Assembly (NCBI RefSeq): GCF_902506555.1
Contig: NZ_LR732707.1
Coordinates: 2,003,565 to 2,067,564 of the forward strand
Direction: 5' to 3'
DNA from: Sphingorhabdus sp. 109
GTDB lineage: Bacteria; Pseudomonadota; Alphaproteobacteria; Sphingomonadales; Sphingomonadaceae
Length of the DNA stretch: 64,000 nucleotides
The position numbers were made by a program, and so were the translations under genes. Below, piece by piece: positions 1 through 8,536 of the stretch. The notes beneath the pieces were generated by a model. The model saw only the letters and a list, made by a program, of their open reading frames with translations. It made no database searches and had not been told where the DNA came from. Within the stretch, counting starts at the first letter, position 1, and each line of letters begins with the position of its first letter.

Positions 1-39
1 TTCAGCACTAGCTTTGGAATTTTTCTGTTTTGGTCTCAT
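1..39 (-). CDS. 5' end of an unidentified gene running off the left edge
   Basis: An ATG on the minus strand at 39 opens 13 codons that stay open to the window edge (MRPKQKNSKASAE). It is preceded by a good ribosome binding site, AAGGA, about seven bases upstream. It is divergent from the DUF2924/recombinase pair, so the roughly 120 bases between them may hold both promoters. The basic, polar N-terminus is too short to assign. It may be another gene of the same mobile element. Confidence 0.35.
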   Translation of the reverse strand, partial: MRPKQKNSKASAE

Positions 40-162
40 CTTCGTTCCTTGCGTCACTACGATGATACCAAAACACTCACATGTTAATGAACCGCAATCT
101 GTCTATCGAACGCTGACGGGGGACACCAAGACATCTGAACAGAATACCGAAAAGGCTGCATC

Positions 163-621
163 ATGACTGGGCTCGAACAGCAGTTAACCGAGTTAATGAC
201 CATGCCCCCTGCCCAGCTGCGTTCGCTTTGGCGCGAGACATATCGATCGCCGGCACCGGACATCGGACCTGACCTGCTCCGACGCGGTATCGCCAATCGT
301 CTGCAGGAACGTGTGCACGGCAGCCTGACAGGCGCCACCAAGCGAGAAATCGGGCGGCTGCGCAAACGCGTCGAGCGCACAGGAAAGGCCGGTCACATGC
401 ATGCCATCTCGTTGAAGACCGGAACCAGGCTGGTGCGGTCATGGAACGGCAAAAGCTATCATGTGCTGGTCTGCGATGACGGCTTTGAGTTTGAAGGCCG
501 CCATTATAACAGTCTCAGCCATATTGCCCGCGAGATAACCGGTGCTCACTGGTCCGGTCCGCGCTTCTTCGGCTTGAAGAAGCGAAGTGGATATACACCG
601 AAGACAGCTGCCAATGGCTGA
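163..621 (+). CDS. DUF2924 family protein
   Basis: This 152-residue basic protein has the look of the DUF2924 family: a helical N-terminus with a LWRETY motif, an Arg/Lys-rich middle (RLQERVHG, GATKREIGRLRK) and a small C-terminal domain with RSWNGKSYHV and an SLSHIAREITG segment. Its biochemical role is not established as far as I know. Members are usually found directly upstream of a serine recombinase in proteobacterial mobile regions, and that is the case here. Its stop codon overlaps the recombinase ATG by 8 bases, so the two are probably translationally coupled. A DNA-binding accessory factor for the recombinase is an inference. Confidence 0.75.
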   Translation: MTGLEQQLTELMTMPPAQLRSLWRETYRSPAPDIGPDLLRRGIANRLQERVHGSLTGATKREIGRLRKRVERTGKAGHMHAISLKTGTRLVRSWNGKSYHVLVCDDGFEFEGRHYNSLSHIAREITGAHWSGPRFFGLKKRSGYTPKTAANG

Positions 622-2230
622 CAAACCCAAAAAGCTGCGCTGCGCGATCTATACCCGCAAATCAACCGAGGATGGCCTTGAGCAGGATTTTAACAGCCTC
701 GATGCGCAGCGCGAGGCATGCGCTGCCTATATCCTCAGCCAGGCCAGCGAGGGCTGGGAAGCCGTTTCCGAGCTTTATGACGATGGTGGCTGGTCGGGCG
801 GGAGCATGAACCGGCCGGCTATCACCCAGCTCCTGGATGATGTAAAAGCTGGGAAAGTCGATGTCATCGTTGTCTACAAGGTCGATAGATTGACGCGGTC
901 TCTCGCCGACTTTGCAAAGATCGTTGAGATACTGGACGAGAATGAAGCCAGCTTCGTCAGCGTCACCCAATCGTTCAATACGACCACCAGCATGGGACGG
1001 CTGACGCTAAACGTCCTGCTGTCATTCGCGCAATTCGAGCGGGAAGTCACCGGAGAACGTATCCGCGACAAGGTGGCGGCATCCAAGAAGAAGGGCATGT
1101 GGATGGGGGGCGGGGTTCCGTTCGGATATGATGTTGTGGAACGCCAGCTGGTGATCAACCAATCTGAGGCGGTAATCGTGCGCTGGATGTTCGAGCGCTA
1201 CACAGAGACAAAATCAGTCCCGCAACTGGTGGAGGAAATGGCGGTTAAGGGCTTCAAGACCAGACAGCGCATCTGGAAAACCGGGAAAGTTGTGGGCGGA
1301 GTAACCTTCAAGACCGGCACCGTGACCCATCTCCTTCAGAACCCTGTATATGCTGGCAAGGTGAAACATAAGGAAAATATCTTTGATGGAGCCCACCAGC
1401 CCATCATCTCTCAAGAACTGTTTGATCTTGTCCAGTCCAACTTTCAGACAAATAGACGCACCAATGCACTGGGCAAGAAAAGTCGCAACCCAAGTCTGCT
1501 CACAGGCATTATCACGGATCCAGATGGCAAGCCGATGACACCCACTCATGCGACCAAGGGATCAAAGCGATTCCGCTATTATGTGACACGGCCACTGCCA
1601 GGAGAGCAATCAATCAAATGGCGGATGCCGGCTGGAGAAATCGAGCGCTTGGTGGTTGGTGCCATTGCCAAGCAACCAGGCGATATCGTTTCTGACGGGT
1701 CTGAGACCGCTGAGCAGCTCTCCGATCAAATCGACAAACGTCGGGAGATTGCGAAAGCCCTGCCCGACATGACGATCAGGGAGCAGCGCAGAATATTGCT
1801 CGGCCGCCAGACCCGCGTGGAAGTCCACGAAGCTGCCATAAAAATATACTCCAAAGCAACAGACGAGGATGAGTTCACCCCAATTTCCGTCAAGGCCAAG
1901 CTGGTGAGCAAGGGATCGGACTTGAAGCTCGCTATCGCGCCTGATCAAGGCCTACCCAGACGTGACCCCGATCCGGTGCTTCTGCGACTGATCGCCCATG
2001 CTTTTGCAGCACAAGATCTTCTGCTCTCAGGAAAACCTTCACCGATGATCGCAGAATATAGTTCGCGACATGTCCAACCGCTCGCCCGGCTGAGTTATTT
2101 AGCACCTGACATTATCTGCGCGATTGTCGATGGCACGCAGCCGGTTGATCTGACAGGTCGCAGGATCCTGCGGATCGGGAATGTTCCGCTCTGCTGGATA
2201 GCACAGCGCAAGCTTTTCGGCTTCAACTGA
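614..2230 (+). CDS. Large serine recombinase
   Basis: This protein should catalyse site-specific DNA recombination through a serine nucleophile. The N-terminal resolvase domain (about residues 8-155) has YTRKS with the likely catalytic Ser17, an SLDAQREAC motif, and VDRLTRSLADF, which carries conserved arginines. A recombinase domain follows (about 175-290, including VTHLLQNPVYAGK), then a C-terminal region of about 240 residues. The usual cysteine-rich zinc ribbon is not evident: the equivalent stretch (GIITDPDGKP onward) has no cysteines. I chose the ATG at 614 rather than the GTG at 587 because the protein then begins cleanly before the resolvase fold and overlaps the upstream stop by 8 bases. 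Integrase versus invertase cannot be decided here. Confidence 0.85.
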   Translation: MADKPKKLRCAIYTRKSTEDGLEQDFNSLDAQREACAAYILSQASEGWEAVSELYDDGGWSGGSMNRPAITQLLDDVKAGKVDVIVVYKVDRLTRSLADFAKIVEILDENEASFVSVTQSFNTTTSMGRLTLNVLLSFAQFEREVTGERIRDKVAASKKKGMWMGGGVPFGYDVVERQLVINQSEAVIVRWMFERYTETKSVPQLVEEMAVKGFKTRQRIWKTGKVVGGVTFKTGTVTHLLQNPVYAGKVKHKENIFDGAHQPIISQELFDLVQSNFQTNRRTNALGKKSRNPSLLTGIITDPDGKPMTPTHATKGSKRFRYYVTRPLPGEQSIKWRMPAGEIERLVVGAIAKQPGDIVSDGSETAEQLSDQIDKRREIAKALPDMTIREQRRILLGRQTRVEVHEAAIKIYSKATDEDEFTPISVKAKLVSKGSDLKLAIAPDQGLPRRDPDPVLLRLIAHAFAAQDLLLSGKPSPMIAEYSSRHVQPLARLSYLAPDIICAIVDGTQPVDLTGRRILRIGNVPLCWIAQRKLFGFN

Positions 2231-2278
2231 AGCCCATAACCACTTAAATCCAATAGTGCATCTGGTGCCAGCGTTTAG

Positions 2279-2317
2279 GGCCATGGAGATAAATGGGTAT
2301 TATGCCCTCCTATGGCC
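2279..2317. repeat. Imperfect inverted repeat between recombinase and tRNA-Phe
   Basis: GGCCATGGAG at 2279-2288 is nearly the reverse complement of CTCCTATGGCC at 2307-2317, with an AT-rich 18-base loop. It lies about 50 bases after the recombinase stop in a 208-base stretch with no gene. It could be a weak transcription terminator or part of an attachment region. No direct copy of the tRNA 3' end is visible here. Confidence 0.35.
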
Positions 2318-2438
2318 GCTGCCAAATGGTCTCTGGTCACCGGCACCCCCATACGACGTCAGCTAACCCTCTAAGAACTGGGCACTAAATTGGCACACGC
2401 TCGGGACGCCGAGAGACATTGGAAATCAAGGAAAAAGG

Positions 2439-2514
2439 TGGTGCCCGAGGGCGGATTCGAACCACCGACACAGCGATTTTCAGTCGCTTGCTCTACCAAC
2501 TGAGCTACTCGGGC
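2439..2514 (-). tRNA. tRNA-Phe (GAA)
   Basis: The minus strand folds as a 76-nt tRNA with an encoded CCA. The acceptor arms GCCCGAG and CTCGGGC pair over 7 bp, followed by discriminator A and CCA. The D-arm region contains AGCTCAGTTGGTAGAGC, the anticodon loop CTGAAAA gives anticodon GAA, and the T-arm contains GGTTCGAATCC. The 3' end points towards the recombinase. tRNA 3' ends are common integration sites, so the adjacency may be meaningful, but no flanking repeat can be confirmed inside the window. Confidence 0.97.
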
Positions 2515-2615
2515 ATCTGGACCTGCGCGCTGCGCGGGCCTCGTTAGGAAGCGACGCTATAGGCGGGGCTATTGCCGCTTGTCCAGCCTAAAAATGGTGG
2601 ATTTATCAAGCCCCT

Positions 2616-2819
2616 TCACACCTCGCCATTTCGGCCGGAATCCCCGGTCAAATGTTCGGCGAGTTCGTCCGGAGAAACCGCCTGTCCGGGGATTTTATAG
2701 CCGTTGCCCAGCCATTGCAGCAGATCGCGATCCTTGCAGCCGGCGCTGCAGAACGGCATCCATTTTTCCACCGCAGCATTGCCGCAAACCGGGCATTTCG
2801 GTGATTTCGTACCGGCCAT
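2616..2819 (-). CDS. yacG: DNA gyrase inhibitor YacG (zinc protein)
   Basis: A 67-residue protein with the four-cysteine zinc site typical of YacG: CPVCG near residue 9 and FCSAGC near residue 24. The characteristic DLLQWLGNGYKIPG segment follows, then an acidic tail. Family members bind zinc and, in E. coli, bind GyrB and inhibit DNA gyrase. The gene starts 3 bases after the stop of the upstream NSS transporter, so they are probably cotranscribed. Length and motif order match the family. Confidence 0.9.
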   Translation of the reverse strand: MAGTKSPKCPVCGNAAVEKWMPFCSAGCKDRDLLQWLGNGYKIPGQAVSPDELAEHLTGDSGRNGEV

Positions 2820-2822
2820 CTG

Positions 2823-4292
2823 CTATCCCTGCTCCAGAATTCCGGGAAACAGGCCGGTCAGCAGAATCGCGGTTATCACCAGCGGGCAGAGCCAGCGTAC
2901 CAGGAAAAGCCAAACGCGATGCAAATTGCCATCGAGCCCATTCTCGCTCTCAATCAGCCTGCGGTCGGCGATCCAGCCGACGAAAATCGACATCAGCAGA
3001 GCGGATGTCGGCAGCAATATTTTCGCGGTCAATTCGTCAAGGATCCCGAAAACCGGCTGTCCGGAGAAGATCATGAAGTCGAATGGGTGGAAATCCGCTA
3101 GGCTGTTGAACGAAAAGCTGGCCCATGCGCCGATCAGGAAGGCAAGCCCGCCAAGCAGGAGAGTAACCAGCCAGCGCGGCTGTTTGAAACGGCCGATGGC
3201 CCAGCTGACCGAAGCCTCGAGCAGCGCGACGGCACTGGTCAGTGCAGCAAAAAATACCATGATGAAGAACAGCAGACCGATCAAGGATCCGGCCGGCATG
3301 GTCTGGAAGGCCACCGGCAGATTGACAAAGAGCAGACCGAGACCACCCTGAACCTGTTCCTGACCATCGAGTATGGCGTTCAGGCTCGCGGGCGCCAGCA
3401 CCGAGAAGGTGATCGGGAAGATGGCAAGCCCGGCGATGATCGCAACCGACGTGTCGGCTGTGGCGATCTGGACCGATGTTTTCGCCAGATTAATATCCCG
3501 CGCGGCATAGGCGCCATAAGTGATCATCAGGGCAGAACCGAGCGACAGGGAAAATAGGGCTTGTCCCAGCGCGGAGAGCTGCACCGCGGGGTCGAGCAAC
3601 CGGGCCGGTTCGAAATCGAACAGGAAGGACAACGCCGCGCCAAATGATCCGGTGAACGCGCCATAGATGGTGATCCCGATCAATAGAAAGAAGAATGTCG
3701 GCATCAACCAGACGGCCACTTTCTCGATCCCGCTGCTGACACCGCGACCGACCGCAATGATCGTCAACACCATGAAAATCGCATGCATGACGATCATTTC
3801 AGTACTGTTGGCATGCAGGGCGGGCAAAATGGCTTGCACCTCGTCAACCGAATAGCCGTGCAATGCCCCTCGCGCCGGAGCGCCCGCACCGACCGCGCTA
3901 AAAAAATCCCCTGCAAACACGCCGATATAATGCACGATCCAGCCGGCCAGAACGCTATAATAGGCTAGCACCAGTAAGGCACCGCACATCCCGACGCCGG
4001 CTGTCAACGACCACCAGGTCGAGGCGCGAGACTCGATCGCAACCTTTTTCATGCTCTCGACAGCCGAGGCCTGCCCGTGTCGTCCGATCACCGTTTCCGA
4101 AAGCAGGATCGGCAGGCCGATAAGCAAAACACAGAAAATATAGAATATGACGAAGGCACCGCCACCGTTCGCACCAGCTTCCGCAGGAAAACGAACCAGA
4201 TTGCCCAGACCTACAGCCGAGCCGATCGCTGCCAAAACAAAAGCCGTCCGCGAAGACCAACCATCACCACCTGCTGATACTGCGCCTGCCAT
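2823..4292 (-). CDS. Sodium-dependent transporter, NSS/SNF family
   Basis: A 489-residue inner-membrane protein with about 12 hydrophobic segments. The first carries the hallmark of the neurotransmitter:sodium symporter (LeuT-like) family, GSAVGLGNLVRFPAEAG followed by NGGGAF, which includes the unwound part of TM1 that binds Na+ and substrate. Bacterial members import amino acids or related solutes using the Na+ gradient. The substrate cannot be read from sequence. It lies 50 bases after the HIT gene and 3 bases before yacG on the same strand, so it may be read through from the his operon, although no terminator or promoter was resolved. Confidence 0.88.
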   Translation of the reverse strand: MAGAVSAGGDGWSSRTAFVLAAIGSAVGLGNLVRFPAEAGANGGGAFVIFYIFCVLLIGLPILLSETVIGRHGQASAVESMKKVAIESRASTWWSLTAGVGMCGALLVLAYYSVLAGWIVHYIGVFAGDFFSAVGAGAPARGALHGYSVDEVQAILPALHANSTEMIVMHAIFMVLTIIAVGRGVSSGIEKVAVWLMPTFFFLLIGITIYGAFTGSFGAALSFLFDFEPARLLDPAVQLSALGQALFSLSLGSALMITYGAYAARDINLAKTSVQIATADTSVAIIAGLAIFPITFSVLAPASLNAILDGQEQVQGGLGLLFVNLPVAFQTMPAGSLIGLLFFIMVFFAALTSAVALLEASVSWAIGRFKQPRWLVTLLLGGLAFLIGAWASFSFNSLADFHPFDFMIFSGQPVFGILDELTAKILLPTSALLMSIFVGWIADRRLIESENGLDGNLHRVWLFLVRWLCPLVITAILLTGLFPGILEQG

Positions 4293-4342
4293 ATCTCAAA
4301 TCCCCCGATTACTGACCAGTTCCGGCCTTGTTGCTTTTGTTA

Positions 4343-4723
4343 CTAGCTCCGCATCAACATCGGACCAAGCGGTTTTCCTGCAAAAATGTGGACGTGCAGA
4401 TGCGGCACTTCCTGATGGCCATGCTGGCCGACATTGGCGAGCAGGCGATAGCCCGGCTCGACCATCCCGGCTGCGCGCGCCACATGGCCGACAGCGCGGA
4501 CAAATCCGGCAATCTCCGCGTCGCTCGCTTTGGCCGAAAAATCATCCCAGCTGACATAGCGGCCTTTCGGAATCACCAGAACATGTTCGGGCGCCTGTGG
4601 ATTGATATCATGGAAGGCAAGCACCCATTCATCTTCATAGACCGTCTTGTTGGGAATTTCGCCGCGCAGGATTTTCGCGAAAATATTATCGTCGTCATAG
4701 GGTTGGGTTGGGTCAATCGCCAT
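4343..4723 (-). CDS. hinT: HIT family nucleotide-binding protein (HinT-like)
   Basis: A 126-residue histidine triad protein. The HIT motif is seen as HLHVHIF near residue 107, followed by AGKPLGPML, and the N-terminal FAKILRGEIP segment is typical of HinT/PKCI-type purine phosphoramidases. Family members hydrolyse AMP-linked phosphoramidates. Its ATG overlaps the hisE stop (TGATG), so it is the last clear gene of the histidine operon, a placement often seen in alphaproteobacteria. A direct role in histidine synthesis is not implied. Confidence 0.9.
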   Translation of the reverse strand: MAIDPTQPYDDDNIFAKILRGEIPNKTVYEDEWVLAFHDINPQAPEHVLVIPKGRYVSWDDFSAKASDAEIAGFVRAVGHVARAAGMVEPGYRLLANVGQHGHQEVPHLHVHIFAGKPLGPMLMRS

Positions 4724-5043
4724 CAGCTTGCTCCTCTTGCGGCTTTCTCCTCCAGCCCTGACAGGCCCTCCCGACGGGCCAGTTCGGCGGTCACGTCGTC
4801 CAGCGACAAACCCATGTCGGCGAGCAGGACCATCAGGTGGAACAGCAGGTCGGCCGCCTCGCCGATCATTGCGGTCTTGTCATCCTGCACCGCGGCGATC
4901 ACCGATTCGACCGCTTCTTCGCCCAGCTTTTCCGCCATTTTCGCGCGCCCCTTGGCACGCAAGTTCGCGACATAGCTTTGATCCGGCTCCGCGTCGCGTC
5001 GCTGCAGGATCGTCTGCTCGAGAGATTTGAGGATATCAGTCAT
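4723..5043 (-). CDS. hisE: Phosphoribosyl-ATP pyrophosphohydrolase HisE
   Basis: HisE converts phosphoribosyl-ATP to phosphoribosyl-AMP, the second step of histidine synthesis. The 106-residue all-alpha protein shows the MazG-like metal-binding residues: KLGEEAVESVIAA in the middle and EAADLLFHLMVLL after it. It is a stand-alone HisE, not fused to HisI. I prefer the ATG at 5043 (MTDILKSLEQ) over a TTG one codon upstream. It follows hisF by about 85 bases and overlaps the HIT start. Confidence 0.93.
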   Translation of the reverse strand: MTDILKSLEQTILQRRDAEPDQSYVANLRAKGRAKMAEKLGEEAVESVIAAVQDDKTAMIGEAADLLFHLMVLLADMGLSLDDVTAELARREGLSGLEEKAARGAS

Positions 5044-5130
5044 CAACGGCGGTTTGGGCGAGAAATCGCCCGTTCGTCAAGCCCTGGCGGCACAAGTTTG
5101 CGCGCTTCACCAAAATGGGCCGCCTTGGCA

Positions 5131-5892
5131 TCAACGCCGGGCGGGAAGATTGGCGGCGCGCAGGGCGGTATGGGCATCGGCAATCGTATGCTGGCCGAAG
5201 TGGAATATCGAGGCCGCAAGCACTGCATTGGCATGGCCCCGGGTCACGCCGTCGACCAGATGATCGAGATTGCCGACACCGCCACTGGCAACCACCGGTA
5301 TCGACACCGCATCAGCGATCGTGCGCGTCAGGTCCAGATCATAGCCATCGCGGGTGCCGTCGCGGTCCATCGAGGTGACCAGCAGTTCCCCTGCTCCCAG
5401 TTCGGCCATGCGGACAGCGTGCTCCAGCGCGTCAATGCCGGTCGGGGTTCGGCCCCCATGGGTGAAGATTTCCCAGCGTCCCGGCTCGATCTGGCGGGCA
5501 TCGATCGACGCCACCATGCACTGGCTGCCGAAACGGGTCGCAATATCGCTGACCACTTCCGGCCGCGAAACGGCGGCGCTGTTGACCGCCACCTTGTCCG
5601 CCCCCGCCATCAACAAAGCGCGCGCGTCATCCGCCGTGCGGACACCGCCGCCCACGGTGACCGGCATGAAGCAGACCTCGGCCGTGCGCCGCACGACATC
5701 GATGATCGTATCGCGATTCTCATGGCTGGCGGTAATGTCGAGGAAGCAAAGTTCGTCGGCCCCCGCAGCATCATAGGCCTGCGCCTGCTCGACCGGATCG
5801 CCGGCGTCCTGCAGGTCAACAAAATTGACGCCCTTGACCACCCGGCCATTGGCGACATCGAGGCAGGGAATGACGCGGATGCGGACGGTCAT
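5131..5892 (-). CDS. hisF: Imidazole glycerol phosphate synthase subunit HisF
   Basis: HisF is the cyclase subunit. It uses ammonia delivered by HisH to turn PRFAR into imidazole glycerol phosphate and AICAR. The 253-residue (beta/alpha)8 barrel begins with [19 protein letters not shown], carrying the catalytic Asp near residue 10. It has the second catalytic Asp in VASIDAR and phosphate loops in GGGVRT and ASGGVGN. Length matches the family. A palindromic repeat sits 11 bases upstream of the start, between hisA and hisF, so the usual tight operon spacing is interrupted here. Confidence 0.96.
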   Translation of the reverse strand: MTVRIRVIPCLDVANGRVVKGVNFVDLQDAGDPVEQAQAYDAAGADELCFLDITASHENRDTIIDVVRRTAEVCFMPVTVGGGVRTADDARALLMAGADKVAVNSAAVSRPEVVSDIATRFGSQCMVASIDARQIEPGRWEIFTHGGRTPTGIDALEHAVRMAELGAGELLVTSMDRDGTRDGYDLDLTRTIADAVSIPVVASGGVGNLDHLVDGVTRGHANAVLAASIFHFGQHTIADAHTALRAANLPARR

Positions 5893-5902
5893 GCGCGCAC
5901 CG

Positions 5903-5977
5903 CCGTTGGTGTCGAGTGAAGTCGAGAGACGTTTGCGCGCGAAACCAATGTGTCTCGACTGCGCTCGACACGAACGG
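5903..5977. repeat. Palindromic repeat between hisA and hisF
   Basis: A 28-base left arm (5903-5930, starting CCGTTGGTGTCGAG) pairs with a 28-base right arm (5950-5977, ending CGACACGAACGG) with about four mismatches and a 19-base loop. The core TCGACTnCGCTCGACA resembles dispersed repeats that I recognise from sphingomonad genomes. In mRNA it would form a strong hairpin inside the his operon, close to the hisF start. Confidence 0.75.
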
Positions 5978-5988
5978 AACTGGGCCGT

Positions 5989-6717
5989 TTAACCACGATT
6001 GGCCATCGCGATCGCGGTCGCCAGATCGAGCCGCCCGTCATAAAGCGCCCGGCCGGTGATCACGCCTTCGATCCCGTCCTTGGCAAACTGGCTGAGCATA
6101 TGGATATCATCCAGTCCCTTGACCCCGCCGCTGGCAATCACCGGAATATCGACCCCGCGCGCCAGATCGACGGTGGCTTCGATATTGCAGCCGGTGAGCA
6201 TGCCGTCGCGCCCGACATCGGTGAACAGGATCGATGCAACGCCCGCATCTTCAAAACGCCGCGCCAGATCGCGGACGGAGACATCCGATACATCGGCCCA
6301 GCCTTCGGTCGCGACCATGCCGTCGCGCGCGTCAACGGCGACAACGATACCGCCCTCATATTCCTTCGCCATATCCTTGACGAAGTCCGGATCTTTCAGC
6401 GCGGCGGTACCGATCACCAGCCGGGCGACGCCCAGTCCAAACCAGCGTTCGACCGTCTCGGGATTGCGAATGCCGCCACCCAATTGCACATAGCCCGGGA
6501 AGCTGGCGACAATGGCCTCTACCGCTTCGGCATTTTTCGGCGAGCCGGCAAAGGCCCCATCCAGATCGACGACGTGGATATGTTCGGCGCCGGCAACGGC
6601 AAACAGACCGGCCTGTTCTGCCGGATTGTCGCCATAAACCGTGGCACGATCCATATCGCCTTCTGCCAGGCGAACGACTTCGCCCGACTTGAGATCAATA
6701 GCAGGAAATACGATCAT
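5989..6717 (-). CDS. hisA: ProFAR isomerase HisA
   Basis: HisA isomerises ProFAR to PRFAR by an Amadori rearrangement. The 242-residue (beta/alpha)8 barrel starts with MIVFPAIDLKSGEVVRL, which holds the catalytic Asp near residue 8. It has the second Asp in VAVDARDG and phosphate-binding GGGIRN and ASGGVKG loops. The ATG at 6717 overlaps the hisH stop as ATGA, and this is more likely than a GTG three codons upstream. Its 3' end is separated from hisF by the palindromic repeat. Confidence 0.95.
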   Translation of the reverse strand: MIVFPAIDLKSGEVVRLAEGDMDRATVYGDNPAEQAGLFAVAGAEHIHVVDLDGAFAGSPKNAEAVEAIVASFPGYVQLGGGIRNPETVERWFGLGVARLVIGTAALKDPDFVKDMAKEYEGGIVVAVDARDGMVATEGWADVSDVSVRDLARRFEDAGVASILFTDVGRDGMLTGCNIEATVDLARGVDIPVIASGGVKGLDDIHMLSQFAKDGIEGVITGRALYDGRLDLATAIAMANRG

Positions 6718-7334
6718 GGTTTCCACTCCAGAAAACGGTTGAGAAAGGCCAGCCCATAGGCCTGGCTTTTCTCGGGGTGAAATTGCACACCGACGATATT
6801 GTCGCGACCGACCGCCGACACCAAAGGTACGCCGTGGCTGGTCTTGGCCAGAATCTCCGCCTGGTTCGCGGCGTCAAAATGATAGCCGTGCAAATAATAA
6901 GCTTCGCCGGGCTCGAGCAGATCATGTCCCTCGGTCGGCGTCACGTCATTCCAGCCCATATGCGGGATTTTTATATCATCGCTGGCAGGCTCGATCGCCC
7001 TTACCGTGCCGCCGATCCAGCCAAGGCCTTCATGTTCGCCAAATTCGATACCCTTGTCGGCCAGCATCTGCATCCCGACACAGATACCGAGGAAAGCCAC
7101 GCCTTCGGCGCGCACCCGCTTTTCCATTGCTGCAACCATGCCGTCAATGGCTCCCAGGGCATCGCGACAGGCGCCAAATGCCCCGACACCGGGCAATATG
7201 ATCCTGTCGGCTCGCGCGACCTCCTCCGGGTCAGCGGTTACAGTGACCTTGCCAGCCCCTGCGGCGACCAGCGCATTGTGCACGCTATGCAAATTGCCGG
7301 CACCAAAATCTATGAGAGCGATGGTTTCAGACAT
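6714..7334 (-). CDS. hisH: Imidazole glycerol phosphate synthase subunit HisH
   Basis: HisH is the glutaminase subunit that feeds ammonia to HisF. This class I amidotransferase has the nucleophilic cysteine in GICVGMQML (elbow motif), the catalytic His and Glu in GVQFHPEKSQ, and the N-terminal IALIDFGAGNLHSV of the family. I chose the ATG at 7334 (MSETIALIDFG) over an upstream TTG that would overlap hisB. The downstream overlap with hisA (ATGA) supports translational coupling. Confidence 0.95.
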   Translation of the reverse strand: MSETIALIDFGAGNLHSVHNALVAAGAGKVTVTADPEEVARADRIILPGVGAFGACRDALGAIDGMVAAMEKRVRAEGVAFLGICVGMQMLADKGIEFGEHEGLGWIGGTVRAIEPASDDIKIPHMGWNDVTPTEGHDLLEPGEAYYLHGYHFDAANQAEILAKTSHGVPLVSAVGRDNIVGVQFHPEKSQAYGLAFLNRFLEWKP

Positions 7335-7342
7335 GGTGCAAC

Positions 7343-7936
7343 TCAACCGCCCAATTGCCCCTTGGTCGAGGGAATCGCATCGCCCTTGCGCGGGTCGCGT
7401 TCGACCGCCTGACGCATCGCCCGGGCAAAGCCCTTGAACATGCTTTCCGCAATATGGTGATTATTCTCGCCATAAAGCAGTTCGACATGCAGCGTTATTC
7501 CAGCGGCATCGGCAACGCTGTGAAACCAGTGTTTGAAAAGCTCCGTGTCCATCTCGCCAAGCCGCTCCTGCGTGAAACCCGCGTTCCAGACAAAATAGGG
7601 CCGACCGGAAATATCGAGCGCCACCCGGCTCAACGTCTCGTCCATTGGCGAATAGGCGCTGCCGTAACGCACGATCCCCGCCTTGTCGCCGAGCGCCTGA
7701 TGAATCGCCTGACCGACCGCAATAGCGCTGTCCTCGGTGGTGTGGTGCTGATCAACGTGGAGATCGCCCTTGATCCGCAATTTCAGGTCGATCAGCGAAT
7801 GGCGCGAAAATTGTTCGATCATATGATCGAGAAAACCGATGCCGGTCGACACATCATATTGACCGGTTCCATCGAGGTTCAACTCGACGTAAATCTCGGT
7901 TTCCTTGGTATTTCGTTCGATTGTCGCTGTTCTCAT
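7343..7936 (-). CDS. hisB: Imidazoleglycerol-phosphate dehydratase HisB
   Basis: HisB removes water from imidazole glycerol phosphate to give imidazole acetol phosphate. The 197-residue monofunctional enzyme shows the two metal-binding histidine clusters, [14 protein letters not shown] and [14 protein letters not shown], and the FLDHMIEQ motif. It lacks the phosphatase domain found in enterobacterial HisB. It is the first gene of the minus-strand operon hisB-H-A-F-E-hinT. The promoter must lie in the 114 bases before the divergent sspB start, but I cannot place it with confidence. Confidence 0.96.
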   Translation of the reverse strand: MRTATIERNTKETEIYVELNLDGTGQYDVSTGIGFLDHMIEQFSRHSLIDLKLRIKGDLHVDQHHTTEDSAIAVGQAIHQALGDKAGIVRYGSAYSPMDETLSRVALDISGRPYFVWNAGFTQERLGEMDTELFKHWFHSVADAAGITLHVELLYGENNHHIAESMFKGFARAMRQAVERDPRKGDAIPSTKGQLGG

Positions 7937-8050
7937 GCAAGAGGCCTATAGTGGCTTGGACAAATCAGGCAAGAATTTCGCGGCCTTTGGTCAACGCAAA
8001 ATTCATTTTACGCTCTTGACCCGATGCCCGCTTCACGCCACCTAGTGCAA

Positions 8051-8536
8051 ATGAGTGATGACGCACCCGATAGCCTGATTCCTTACGACGAAATCGTTCA
8101 GGAAGCCCTGCGTGCGGTGGTTGGCCGTGTGCTGAGGGAAGTCGAGAAAGACGGTTTGCCCGGTGAGCATCATTTCTACATCACCTTCAAGACCCGCGCC
8201 CCCGGCGTAGATATCCCCGATCACCTGATCGCGCGGTTCCCGGACGAGATGACCATTGTCATCCAGAACCGCTATTGGGATCTGAAAGTTGACAAGGACC
8301 GTTTCGAAGTTGGCCTGAGTTTCAACCAGATCAGTTCGATGCTGCATATTCCGTTCGCGGCGATCACGTCTTTTGTCGACCCGGCCGTGGATTTTGCCCT
8401 GCAGTTCCACGTTGACGAGGTCGAGGGCGATATCGATGACCATGATCCTGCGGAAAATGACGGCGAGACGGAAGCGGTCGAGACCGTCGATGACGGCTCC
8501 AACGTAGTGACGGTGGACTTCGGCAAGAAAAAGTGA
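8051..8536 (+). CDS. sspB: SspB-type ClpXP adaptor protein
   Basis: This protein matches the alphaproteobacterial SspB family, adaptors that deliver ssrA-tagged proteins to ClpXP. Seen: [13 protein letters not shown] at the N-terminus, the beta-rich substrate-binding domain with HHFYITFKT and [12 protein letters not shown], an acidic linker, and a short C-terminal tail, [10 protein letters not shown]. That tail has the position and character of the ClpX-binding motif. I prefer the ATG at 8051 (MSDDAPDS) over an upstream ATG at 8024, since family members begin close to this point. Its stop overlaps the fumC GTG start. Confidence 0.88.
   Translation: MSDDAPDSLIPYDEIVQEALRAVVGRVLREVEKDGLPGEHHFYITFKTRAPGVDIPDHLIARFPDEMTIVIQNRYWDLKVDKDRFEVGLSFNQISSMLHIPFAAITSFVDPAVDFALQFHVDEVEGDIDDHDPAENDGETEAVETVDDGSNVVTVDFGKKK

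Noticed and set aside
2439-2514. tRNA-Phe as a proven attachment site of the recombinase element
   Set aside because: No direct repeat of the tRNA 3' end is visible in the window, and serine recombinases do not usually use tRNA sites.
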